Below, one piece after another: positions 7,407-14,384 of a stretch of 64,000 nucleotides of DNA. Below the pieces are notes generated by a model. That model was not told the DNA's origin and did no database searches. It saw only the letters and a list, made by a program, of their open reading frames with translations. The first letter of the stretch is position 1. Every line of letters starts with the position of its first letter. Source of the stretch: Methanomicrobiales archaeon HGW-Methanomicrobiales-1. Lineage in GTDB: Archaea > Halobacteriota > Methanomicrobia > Methanomicrobiales > Methanospirillaceae. Both the position numbers and the translations under genes were made by a program. The stretch spans positions 424,683 through 488,682 of the forward strand of contig PGYM01000001.1 in the NCBI GenBank assembly GCA_002839675.1, written 5' to 3'.

Positions 7407-8051
7407 ATGAAGATCACCGATGCCGCTGTATATCCGTACCCTCTGGGAGATGCATCGGTCCGCAGGCTTGCGCTCCAGGCAGCAGCGCTCGGGTTTGACA
7501 GCATTGTCGCCGCTGACGCACCACCCGGCACGTACGAGGGAGTCGAGGTGCGTTCGGGACTGATGATCCGCGATGTCCCGGTTAAGGACGTTATCTCGGC
7601 CGTGAAACGGTACAGGGATTCCGGCCGGGTGATCTCGGTCAATGCCTCAAACAACAGCTTCAACCGGGCCGCTATCGGGGTCAAAGGAGTCCATATACTT
7701 CGCGGCATCCAGAACGCGGACAAGACCGCATTCGATCACGTGGCGGCAAAGATGGCAGCCGATAACCGGGTGGCAGTCGACATCGACCTCTCCCCCATCA
7801 TCATGGGAAGGAGTGTCGCACGGCAGCGGGCGATCCACCGGTACATGGACATCATGGTGCTGGAGCAGCGCTTCGAATTCCCGATCACACTGTCAACGCA
7901 TGCCCGTTCCCTTCTCGATATGCGGAATGTCCGGGATGTTGCAGGGCTCTGTAGTCTCATTGGCATGGATGTACCGGATGTTGAACGTGCTCTTGCCGGT
8001 GTCGGGACCGTCCTGACCCCTATTGAGCCGAGCGTGCGGGTGATCGCATGA
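7407..8051 (+). CDS. rnp3: Ribonuclease P protein component 3 (Rpp30)
   Basis: 214-residue TIM-barrel-like protein of the Rpp30 family, a subunit that pairs with Pop5 to support the catalytic domain of RNase P RNA during tRNA 5' maturation. Typical parts are the start KITDAAVYPYP, the HILRGIQNADKTAFDHV region and VAVDIDLSPII, and the ITLSTHARSLLDMRNVRDVAGLCSLIGM stretch. It begins 31 nt after rpl15e and overlaps the next gene by 4 nt (ATGA), so the two RNase P subunits are made in equal amounts. Confidence 0.92.
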   Translation: MKITDAAVYPYPLGDASVRRLALQAAALGFDSIVAADAPPGTYEGVEVRSGLMIRDVPVKDVISAVKRYRDSGRVISVNASNNSFNRAAIGVKGVHILRGIQNADKTAFDHVAAKMAADNRVAVDIDLSPIIMGRSVARQRAIHRYMDIMVLEQRFEFPITLSTHARSLLDMRNVRDVAGLCSLIGMDVPDVERALAGVGTVLTPIEPSVRVIA

Positions 8052-8605
8052 GCGTCCGGCCGCCCACCCTGCGCGAGAAGCGCCGGTATATTCTTGCACG
8101 GATCGAACCTGTTGGGATCCCGCTTGAGCAGAAAGACCTGTATTACGCGATTGCGGATGCAACCACATCGCTCTGGGGCGATGCAACAACCGCCATCATT
8201 ACCCCGGCGGTTGTTGCGCTCGAATCCGGTTATGTGGTGGTCCGGTGTCGGCGGGGAACCGAACGGGAGCTCGCGATTGCGCTCTCGACTGTCACTGCGT
8301 GCCGGGATGTACGCATCAGCCTGCATATTATCGCCGCTTCCGGCACCATCGAGAGCCTGCGCTCCCGCTTCCGGAAGAAAGGGCCGCACAAGAAGGAGGC
8401 AGGACCAGCACCTGCCGGCAATGGTACGGGAGAAGAACCCGTGCTGCCGGAGTGCACGTTTGCAAAAAAGACTTTCCTGATCGTGCAGTGTAACGGTCAG
8501 AAGGTTGATGTGATTGAAAAGGGATTTAAAAATGCAAACCGATTGTTCTTAACAAAAGATGATCTGGAGGATTTGAATGCAACCACAATATCAGACAGGA
8601 TATGA
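8048..8605 (+). CDS. rnp2: Ribonuclease P protein component 2 (Pop5/Rpp14) with C-terminal extension
   Basis: Residues about 1-115 are a Pop5/Rpp14 domain ([11 protein letters not shown], the GDATTAII segment, [24 protein letters not shown] and the [11 protein letters not shown] end). The protein is 185 residues long, whereas the family is usually near 120. The extra 65 residues begin with a Lys/Pro/Ala/Gly linker (about 115-140) and end in a compact charged segment ([19 protein letters not shown], then [11 protein letters not shown]). The last 29 nt overlap the start of psmA, and the psmA ribosome binding site (CTGGAGG, 8563-8569) lies inside this extension. Confidence 0.88.
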   Translation: MSVRPPTLREKRRYILARIEPVGIPLEQKDLYYAIADATTSLWGDATTAIITPAVVALESGYVVVRCRRGTERELAIALSTVTACRDVRISLHIIAASGTIESLRSRFRKKGPHKKEAGPAPAGNGTGEEPVLPECTFAKKTFLIVQCNGQKVDVIEKGFKNANRLFLTKDDLEDLNATTISDRI

Positions 8606-9299
8606 CCGGGCGATCACCGTTTTTTCCCCCGATGGCAGGCTCTACCAGGTAGAGTACGCCAGAGAAGCAGTAAAGCGGGGAACCACGGCAGTAGGTATCA
8701 AGGCAAAGGACGGCGTTGTCCTCATTGTTGATAAGCGGGTGAGCTCCAAGCTCCTTGAAGCGTCATCGATCGAGAAGATCTTCAAGATCGATGAGCACAT
8801 CGGCGTTGCTTCTTCCGGTCTTGTCGGGGATGCACGGGCCCTGGTCGACCGGGCACGGGTCGAATGCCAGATCAACCGCGTCTCCTACGATGAACCTATC
8901 GATGTCGAAGCGCTCTCCAAGAAACTCTGCGATCACATGCAGACGCTCACCCAGTACGGTGGCATCCGCCCGTATGGTACGGCCCTGCTCATTGCGGGTG
9001 TGAGTGACGGGGACTGTCGCCTGTTCGAGACCGACCCCTCCGGCACCCTGCTTGAGTACAAGGCAACGGGCATCGGGATCGGCCGCCCGGCCGCCATGAA
9101 AGTCTTTGAGGAAGAATACAAACCTGAAATCGAGATCAAGGACGCAATCCTCCTGGGCTTAAAGGCACTCCACTCCGCAACTGAAGGCAAGTTCGATGTG
9201 GACACTGTTGAGATTGGTGTCACCGGGCGCGAAATCCCCATCTTTAAGAAGATGAGCCGGGAAGAAGTCGCCGTCTATGTGGGACAATTCAAACAGTGA
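8577..9299 (+). CDS. psmA: Proteasome alpha subunit
   Basis: 240 residues, complete. The N-terminus has the alpha-subunit signature ([27 protein letters not shown]) that forms the gate and first helix of the outer heptameric ring. [22 protein letters not shown] and [16 protein letters not shown] are conserved blocks. The C-terminal half carries an [10 protein letters not shown]-type turn. The start ATG has a good ribosome binding site inside the preceding rnp2 gene. It cooperates with a beta subunit and PAN-type ATPase, which are not in this window. The position between RNase P genes and SBDS is the conserved archaeal arrangement. Confidence 0.97.
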   Translation: MQPQYQTGYDRAITVFSPDGRLYQVEYAREAVKRGTTAVGIKAKDGVVLIVDKRVSSKLLEASSIEKIFKIDEHIGVASSGLVGDARALVDRARVECQINRVSYDEPIDVEALSKKLCDHMQTLTQYGGIRPYGTALLIAGVSDGDCRLFETDPSGTLLEYKATGIGIGRPAAMKVFEEEYKPEIEIKDAILLGLKALHSATEGKFDVDTVEIGVTGREIPIFKKMSREEVAVYVGQFKQ

Positions 9300-9314
9300 T
9301 CAGCCTGACCTGAC

Positions 9315-10019
9315 ATGATACCGCTCGAAAAGTCCACGGTTGCGCGCCTCGAAAGTTTCGGGGAGCGCTTCGAGATCCTCGTTGACCCCGACAAGGCCGC
9401 ACTGGTTCGGCAGGGTCAGCCTATTGAGATCGAGGATGTAGTTGCAGCCCTCAATGTGTTCAGCAATACCTCCAAGGCGACCCGCGCTCCCGATGAGGCA
9501 CTCATAAAAGTTTTCCATACTACGGACTTCGAGACGATCGCGCGGCGTATCATAGAGAAAGGCGAGATTCATCTCACCTCTGACCAGCGCAAGCACATGA
9601 TTGAAGAGAAGCGCCGCCAGGTGGTTAATTTTATTGCGCGCAATGCGGTCAACCCGCAGACCGGGCACCCGCACCCCCCGCACCGGATCGAGATGGCAAT
9701 GGAAGAAGCGCGCGTCAATATCGATCCGTTCAAGCATCTTGACGAGCTGGTCAAAGAGACGGTGAAAGCATTACGCCCTCTTCTGCCGATCCGGTTCGAG
9801 GAACTCCGGCTCGCCATCAGGATTCCGGCAGATTATGCAGCGAAAGCCTATGGGGATATTGCAGCCGGCTGCACTATGGAAAAGGACGAGTGGCAGAAGG
9901 ATGGTTCATGGGTCTGCGTGGTACGTATCCCTGCCGGGATCCAGAGCGATTTTTACGATCTCATCAATAAACTCTCCAAAGGCGAGGGTCAGGTGAAGAT
10001 CCTCAATCAAGTATATTAA
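9315..10019 (+). CDS. SBDS-family ribosome assembly protein (Sdo1)
   Basis: 234 residues with the three domains of the Shwachman-Bodian-Diamond family: the N-terminal FYSH domain (EKSTVARLESFGERFEILVDPDKAALVRQG), a helical middle domain with RRQVVNFIARNAVNPQTGHPHPPHRIEMAMEEA, and the C-terminal ferredoxin-like domain. In eukaryotes SBDS helps release eIF6 from the 60S subunit, and archaeal homologues are thought to act likewise. It starts 15 nt after psmA. In many Euryarchaeota the exosome genes rrp4, rrp41 and rrp42 come next, but here rpl37ae follows after 43 nt. Confidence 0.95.
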   Translation: MIPLEKSTVARLESFGERFEILVDPDKAALVRQGQPIEIEDVVAALNVFSNTSKATRAPDEALIKVFHTTDFETIARRIIEKGEIHLTSDQRKHMIEEKRRQVVNFIARNAVNPQTGHPHPPHRIEMAMEEARVNIDPFKHLDELVKETVKALRPLLPIRFEELRLAIRIPADYAAKAYGDIAAGCTMEKDEWQKDGSWVCVVRIPAGIQSDFYDLINKLSKGEGQVKILNQVY

Positions 10020-10062
10020 TTCAGACGACAAATACAAGAAGACAGATCGGGGAATATCCATT

Positions 10063-10359
10063 ATGGCAAGCTCCACACATAAAGCAAAAGGAAAAGTGAC
10101 AAGAAGTGCCGGTCGTTTTGGCTGCCGGTACGGTAGATTTGTACGTAAGCGAGTAGCAGATATTGAAGCTGTTTCAAAAGCACTTCACACCTGTCCGAAA
10201 TGTGACATGCTGTCTGTCCAGCGCCGGGGAACCGGTATCTGGGAATGCCGCAAGTGCGGGTTCAAGTTTGCCGGTGGTTCCTATGTGCCGCAGACGCCGG
10301 CTATGAAGATTGCCAAGCGGGCAATTGAAAGAACCATTGCTGAACACAGGATTAAATAA
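10063..10359 (+). CDS. rpl37ae: 50S ribosomal protein L37Ae
   Basis: 98 residues with the zinc-ribbon CPKC...CRKC of L37Ae (about residues 46-67), flanked by a basic N-terminus and the GGSYVPQTP segment typical of the family. It binds 23S rRNA. An AT-rich upstream segment (attaattcagacgacaaatac) may give it its own promoter, but close spacing to SBDS and rpoP suggests it is part of the operon. Confidence 0.96.
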   Translation: MASSTHKAKGKVTRSAGRFGCRYGRFVRKRVADIEAVSKALHTCPKCDMLSVQRRGTGIWECRKCGFKFAGGSYVPQTPAMKIAKRAIERTIAEHRIK

Positions 10360-10370
10360 ACGGATCGTAT

Positions 10371-10505
10371 ATGGCAAGTTCCTACAAATGTGCACGGTGC
10401 AAGCAGAAAGTTGAGATCGATGTCAACGTACGGTGCCCATACTGTGGACACCGTATTCTTTTCAAGGAACGTGGCGCGGCTATCAAAGAAATGAAAGCCA
10501 GGTAA
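10371..10505 (+). CDS. rpoP: DNA-directed RNA polymerase subunit P
   Basis: 44-residue protein, equivalent to eukaryotic Rpb12/ABC10-alpha. It is too short for most gene callers. It reads [17 protein letters not shown], then [16 protein letters not shown]: two CxxC pairs binding one zinc, the CPYCGxRI motif and basic C-terminus are diagnostic. The gene starts 11 nt after rpl37ae and is followed by pcc1, the usual archaeal gene order. Confidence 0.95.
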   Translation: MASSYKCARCKQKVEIDVNVRCPYCGHRILFKERGAAIKEMKAR

Positions 10506-10585
10506 ACCACCCTGTATCCAGGCACCTGCCTGGACCCCCATACTTTATCTTCTTTTTTGCCCTAGTGGACAGAGGGATTCCTGGT

Positions 10586-10828
10586 ATGCAACACGAAGCA
10601 ATTTTCCGGTTTTCAACGGATCATGCTGTTTCCATTCATGCCGCTCTTTTACCGGAACTTACCGATGAGGTAAACCCGCGTTCAAAAACGTCCTGCCTGC
10701 TGGAAAGCGATACCGTTCTCCTGCTCAGGATTGAAGCTGAAGATATCCCGGCCCTCCGGGCAGCCCTCAATATGGCGTTGCGCCTTGTCAATGTGGCCGA
10801 TGAGATGCAGCAGATCGCCATGAAATAA
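10586..10828 (+). CDS. pcc1: KEOPS complex subunit Pcc1
   Basis: 80-residue protein starting at the ATG 10586 (MQHEAIFRFSTDH). Pcc1 is the dimerisation subunit of KEOPS, which makes threonylcarbamoyladenosine (t6A) in ANN-decoding tRNAs. The size, the LLPELTDEVNPRSKTSCLLESD segment and the C-terminal helix RAALNMALRLVNVADEMQQI fit the family, as does its position after rpoP. A longer in-frame frame opens at 10433 but runs through rpoP, so I reject that start. Confidence 0.88.
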   Translation: MQHEAIFRFSTDHAVSIHAALLPELTDEVNPRSKTSCLLESDTVLLLRIEAEDIPALRAALNMALRLVNVADEMQQIAMK

Positions 10829-10999
10829 ACCAGATCTCGTTTTCCTGCATAGTTTGTACAACCGCTCCCATTTTTTGCATCACATGCGATTCTTTATGCA
10901 GTTTGGTGTTCAAAACTATCGTTAAGCAGGCAACGATTCCGCTGTGCCTGGCGCAATCCTCAATACCTTTACTGGTAGAATTGTTAAAGGAGATCGATC

Positions 11000-11362
11000 A
11001 TGAACAATATATCACCCAAAGTACAGAACCAGCTGGGCATGCTCCAGCAGATCCAGCAACAGCTCCAGAACATCCTCCAGCAGAAGGCCCAGTACGAGAT
11101 GGCCGTACGCGAAGCCAAACGTGCCCAGGAAGAGATCACCGATGCTGCTGAGGATGCAGTCATGTACATGAGTGTTGGCACGATCATGATGCAGAAGAAG
11201 AAAGATGTCGTGAACGCAAAGCTGACCGAAAAGGTCGAGACCCTCGAGCTCCGCATCAAATCCTTAGAAAAACAGGAAAAGATGCTGGCCGGCAAGTTCG
11301 AGCAGATGCAGGCCCAGATCAAGGCAGCACTCGAAGGCAAGAGTGCCCCGTCAGCGGCATAA
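11000..11362 (+). CDS. pfdB: Prefoldin subunit beta
   Basis: 120 residues with the prefoldin beta layout: two long coiled-coil helices (residues about 5-45 and 75-110; MLQQIQQQLQNILQQKAQYE is typical) joined by a short beta hairpin (VMYMSVGTIMMQKKKDVV). It forms the hexameric jellyfish-shaped chaperone with prefoldin alpha and passes unfolded proteins to the thermosome. The ATG is preceded by AAAGGAGATCGATC, a clear ribosome binding site. A long T-rich tract follows the gene, ending the superoperon. Confidence 0.95.
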   Translation: MNNISPKVQNQLGMLQQIQQQLQNILQQKAQYEMAVREAKRAQEEITDAAEDAVMYMSVGTIMMQKKKDVVNAKLTEKVETLELRIKSLEKQEKMLAGKFEQMQAQIKAALEGKSAPSAA

Positions 11363-11369
11363 CCAACCA

Positions 11370-11406
11370 TCATTTTTTTCACATTTTTTTTACATTTTTT
11401 TCTTTA
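11370..11406 (+). terminator. T-rich transcription terminator after prefoldin
   Basis: Three T-runs of seven to eight residues (attttttt, cattttttttt-type and cattttttt) follow within 37 nt of the pfdB stop codon. Archaeal RNA polymerase stops at such U-runs without needing a hairpin, so this is a likely end of the rpl15e-pfdB superoperon. Confidence 0.7.
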
Positions 11407-11461
11407 TGGGATCACCCGTGTTCCCGCAGGTTTTTTTGTATCAGGGCACAAAACAGCATGC

Positions 11462-12040
11462 ATGGATATGTCTTCTGCAGCTCACCAGTTTTTTTCCATC
11501 AAGTCTGCGGCTGATCATGCCTCCCGTGCGCATAAGGGGCAGTTCCGGAAGGACCGGAGAACCCCGTACATCGTCCACCCGGCCCGGGTAGCGGGATACG
11601 TAAGCATGTTTGGCGGTTCGCACGTGGCGATCGTTGCTGCCTGGCTGCATGATGTATACGAGGATTGTACGCCGGAATGGCTCTCGCTTACCGATTCGTT
11701 TATTGCAGCACTTCCCCTGCCGGAGGATGAACAGCAGGACATAGCGGCCATTGTCGATTCCCTGACAAAAAAGAACACGATTCTTGGCAAGGAAGCCCGG
11801 CTTTCCGACAGTATCGGCCGGATTCTCGATGCCCCTCCCGAAGCCACGCTGGTCAAGATCTGTGACCGGATCGATAATTTCCTTGACACGGCCTGCCGTG
11901 ATGGGCGGGTACGGAAGCGCTATCTCATTTCAACGGATGAGATCATTGACCGGCTCTCGATGCGGGCAGACCTGTACGGCTATGATAAAGCCATGCAGAC
12001 CCTCAAAGAGATCCGGTATGCATCCCCAAAAAATGATTAA
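11462..12040 (+). CDS. HD-domain phosphohydrolase (RelA/SpoT HD-like)
   Basis: 192 residues. The HD motif is complete: HxxR-type start (HPARVAGYVS, about residues 38-47), the central LHDVYED near 62-68 that provides the metal-binding His-Asp, and a later LVKICDRIDNFLDT segment. The early KGQFRKDRRTPYIVHP block is very like the HD domain of SpoT and MESH1 pyrophosphohydrolases. No synthetase domain is present. Hydrolysis of a nucleotide or alarmone is inferred, not shown. The ATG at 11462 or the one at 11468 could be used. Confidence 0.8.
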   Translation: MDMSSAAHQFFSIKSAADHASRAHKGQFRKDRRTPYIVHPARVAGYVSMFGGSHVAIVAAWLHDVYEDCTPEWLSLTDSFIAALPLPEDEQQDIAAIVDSLTKKNTILGKEARLSDSIGRILDAPPEATLVKICDRIDNFLDTACRDGRVRKRYLISTDEIIDRLSMRADLYGYDKAMQTLKEIRYASPKND

Positions 12041-12058
12041 AATTAAATGATTAATGGG

Positions 12059-13576
12059 TTATTTCCGGCTGGTCAGGTTGATCGCGTTTACGAGCGCCTC
12101 GACCGATGAGAGCACGATATCATCCCCGCTGCCGGATGCATCGAAGATCTTCCCTTGTTCGTCTTCTACAGCTATCGTGACGTGGCACATCGCGTCCGAA
12201 CCCCCGGCGATCGCTTCGATGTTGAACTCCTTCAACACGACCCGGGCCGGCACGATCCCGAAGATCGCTTTTAATGCGGCATCCACCGGGCCATTTCCTA
12301 CGGCCGAGAAGACATGCTCCTTGCCATTTACCATCGCCTTTACGCTTGCGGTCGGGATCATGTGGTTGCCTGTCATGATCGCGATGTCCTTTAAATCGAG
12401 CATCTTGTAGTCGAGTTCGAGTTCCATCACGGTCTGGGCGATCTCGTAGAGATCGGCATCGGTCACCCGTTTGCCCTTGTTGGCGATCGCCTTGACCTTC
12501 TCGATGATTGCATCCAGCTGGGTATCGTCCGGACTGATATGGACCTCGGAGAGCATCTGGTTTACCGCATGCCTGCCCACATGTTTCCCGAGGGTCAGCC
12601 GGCGCCGGTGCCCGACCATCTCCGGTGTCATGATACCGGGTTCGAACGTGGCGGCATTTTTCATCACGCCATGCGAGTGTATGCCGCTCTCATGGGAGAA
12701 GACATTCTCGCCCACCACCGGCTGGGTTGCGGGAATTGCAAAACCGCTGAACCGGGATACGAGCCGCGAGGTCTCCACGAGCCGCTCCTTTTTGATGCCG
12801 GTATTGATCCCGTAGATCGCCTCCATGATCATCGTGGTCTGGGCAAGATCGGCATTGCCAGCCCGCTCGCCGAGCCCGTTTACGGTGACCTGTACCTGCG
12901 ATGCCCCGGACTCTACCGCAGCAATGGTGTTAGCCACGGCCAGGCCGAAATCATTGTGGCAGTGCACGTCAATCGGGCAGTTGACCTCCCGGTGTATCCG
13001 GGCGATGAGGGTCTTCATACCCGAGGGTGAGATGACGCCAACGGTGTCCGGCACATTGATGATGGTTGCACCGGCATCGGCCGCGACCCGGAAGACTTCG
13101 ATCAGGTAATCCCCGTCCGTCCGGGTTGCATCCATGGCCGAGAACATGCACTTGTCGGTATGTTCCCGGATGTACCCGATGATCTCGCCGGTTATGGCAA
13201 GCACTTCTTCCCGGCTCTTGTTGATCGTGTTCTCCCGCTGGATATCCGATGTCGGAATGAACACGTGCACCATGTCAACGTTACAGTCAAGGCAGGCATC
13301 AACATCTCCCTTAACCGATCGTGCGAGTCCGCAGATGGTGGCCTCAAGATCGAGTTTTTTAATAGCGCTTACCGTCTCTTTCTCGGCTTTTGACGATGCA
13401 GGAAATCCTGCCTCAATCGCGTGAACACCGATGTCAGAGAGCTGACGTGCGATCTGAAGTTTTTGTTCAAAAGTGAACGCAATGCCGGGAGTTTGTTCCC
13501 CGTCCCGGAGCGTAGTGTCGAATATGGTCACGTCTTTCTTCGCCGAGCTATCGGAGAAGATGACGATCCCCCGCAA
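12059..13576 (-). CDS. leuA: 2-isopropylmalate synthase
   Basis: 505 residues. It condenses acetyl-CoA with 2-oxoisovalerate, the first step of leucine synthesis. The TIM-barrel part has DTTLRDGEQTPG near residues 19-30, the metal-binding VHCHNDFG and NGLGERAGN. The C-terminal LeuA dimer domain is present (PTASVKAMVNGKEH, GNGPVDAALKAI), which separates it from the shorter homocitrate synthase AksA. Citramalate synthase (CimA) is a close alternative. The start is uncertain: TTG at 13576 follows AAGGATT, while a nearby upstream ATG at 13595 opens another frame that ends inside leuA. It is convergent with the HD gene. Confidence 0.88.
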   Translation of the reverse strand: MRGIVIFSDSSAKKDVTIFDTTLRDGEQTPGIAFTFEQKLQIARQLSDIGVHAIEAGFPASSKAEKETVSAIKKLDLEATICGLARSVKGDVDACLDCNVDMVHVFIPTSDIQRENTINKSREEVLAITGEIIGYIREHTDKCMFSAMDATRTDGDYLIEVFRVAADAGATIINVPDTVGVISPSGMKTLIARIHREVNCPIDVHCHNDFGLAVANTIAAVESGASQVQVTVNGLGERAGNADLAQTTMIMEAIYGINTGIKKERLVETSRLVSRFSGFAIPATQPVVGENVFSHESGIHSHGVMKNAATFEPGIMTPEMVGHRRRLTLGKHVGRHAVNQMLSEVHISPDDTQLDAIIEKVKAIANKGKRVTDADLYEIAQTVMELELDYKMLDLKDIAIMTGNHMIPTASVKAMVNGKEHVFSAVGNGPVDAALKAIFGIVPARVVLKEFNIEAIAGGSDAMCHVTIAVEDEQGKIFDASGSGDDIVLSSVEALVNAINLTSRK

Positions 13577-13595
13577 AATCCTTGCGAGTAGTCAT
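13548..13595 (-). other. Possible leader ORF overlapping the leuA start
   Basis: An ATG at 13595 opens a 15-codon frame (MTTRKDFAGDRHLLR) that stops at 13548-13550, past the predicted leuA start. A minus-strand TATA-like TTTAAATAA lies about 25 nt upstream of this ATG (13616-13624), so the transcript would begin almost on the ATG. The peptide could tune leuA translation, or the leuA start may have been changed by an indel. Only the sequence arrangement is seen; function is guesswork. Confidence 0.3.
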
Positions 13596-13690
13596 ATTTT
13601 TTTATTGGGGCGTGAATTATTTAAAGAAATCCTCAAAACCTGAAATATTGGGGGCAATTTCGCCGTAAAATGGGTTAAGAAAGCGATATG

Positions 13691-13698
13691 TTTAATAC
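13691..13698 (+). promoter_or_regulatory. TATA box of the tRNA-Tyr/tRNA-Asp unit
   Basis: The sequence tttaatac starts 38 nt before the first base of tRNA-Tyr, a normal distance for an archaeal TATA box of a tRNA gene with a short 5' leader. The preceding bases (gcgatatg) are purine-rich as in a BRE. Confidence 0.55.
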
Positions 13699-13728
13699 TA
13701 AAATCTCCCTACATTAATAGCGCAGTGC

Positions 13729-13834
13729 CCCGCCTTAACTCAGCTTGGTAGAGTGCGCGGCTGTAGATTGGTTTACCGTCATAGGTAACTGCGCGGCTAC
13801 CGCGATGTCCCCGGTTCGAATCTGGGAGGCGGGA
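13729..13834 (+). tRNA. tRNA-Tyr (GTA) with a 32-nt intron
   Basis: Cloverleaf read by hand. Acceptor stem CCCGCCT (13729-13735) pairs with AGGCGGG (13827-13833), with A73. The C1-G72 pair is the archaeal tyrosine identity element. The D-stem is ACTC/GAGT. The anticodon stem CGCGG (13756-13760) pairs with CCGCG (13800-13804). The loop reads CT-GTA-G, then an intron at 13767-13798, then A38. The T-arm is CCCGG-TTCGAAT-CTGGG. The intron sits at the canonical 37/38 position, where archaeal endonuclease cuts a bulge-helix-bulge. CCA is not encoded. Confidence 0.93.
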
Positions 13835-13849
13835 TTACTGTTCAAATGT

Positions 13850-13922
13850 GCCCAGGTAGTGTAGTGGCCTATCATGATTGCCTGTCACGCAATCGACTCG
13901 GATTCGAATTCCGACCTGGGCG
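13850..13922 (+). tRNA. tRNA-Asp (GTC)
   Basis: 73 nt. Acceptor GCCCAGG pairs with CCTGGGC and the discriminator is G73, the aspartate identity base. The anticodon arm ATTGC-CTGTCAC-GCAAT gives anticodon GTC. The T-loop reads TTCGAAT. It lies 15 nt after tRNA-Tyr and is probably cotranscribed with it. Confidence 0.95.
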
Positions 13923-13928
13923 TTGCTA

Positions 13929-13953
13929 CGATTTTTCTTTTTGTTGTTTTTCT
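13929..13953 (+). terminator. T-rich terminator after the tRNA pair
   Basis: Four short T-runs (gattttt, cttttt, gttgttttt) begin 7 nt after tRNA-Asp. They are typical of archaeal U-tract termination. Confidence 0.6.
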
Positions 13954-14027
13954 GTGAATAGTTCCTGCACTTAGCAGCACAATGTATTTTTGTGTCGGGC
14001 AGAGAACAGAAAATTAGTCCGTGTGAA

Positions 14028-14282
14028 TTGATCATTATTCGGATTGAAGACCCTGATCGTACAATATACCGAAGCGGCACTTGCCCATGCCCGTTACGAA
14101 ATTATCATGACGATGAACCCTGTTATGGCGAGGTGGCAGATCTTCCCGGTGTCTGGGCAACAGGAAAAATCCAGGAAAAGAGCCGGAAAAATCTTGCTGA
14201 TATTGTCGAAGGGTGGATTGTTGTCAGGCAGATACGCGGGCTTCCGATTCCACTGATCGATAACCCTATCATATTAATATAG
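14028..14282 (+). CDS. HicB-like antitoxin, orphan
   Basis: Short protein of about 84 residues from a TTG at 14028 (an in-frame GTG at 13992 would add 12). The central part, DLPGVWATGKIQEKSRKNLAD followed by IVEGWIVVRQIRGLPIP, follows the HicB fold signature: D-LPG turn, G-x4-E-x3-NL helix and a closing RGxPIP. Unlike most HicB proteins it has a Cys- and Pro-containing insertion (GTCPCPLRNYHDDEPC). No HicA-like toxin is next to it on either side, so it is an orphan or a lone regulator. There is no convincing ribosome binding site. Confidence 0.5.
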   Translation: MIIIRIEDPDRTIYRSGTCPCPLRNYHDDEPCYGEVADLPGVWATGKIQEKSRKNLADIVEGWIVVRQIRGLPIPLIDNPIILI

Positions 14283-14384
14283 ATCAATAGAAATACAGGG
14301 TCATCAATCAGAACCGGTACGATAAAAAAGCCTGTTGGATCCAAATCCTCGGACATTAGTACCGATCATAAGGTGTCAGCCATC

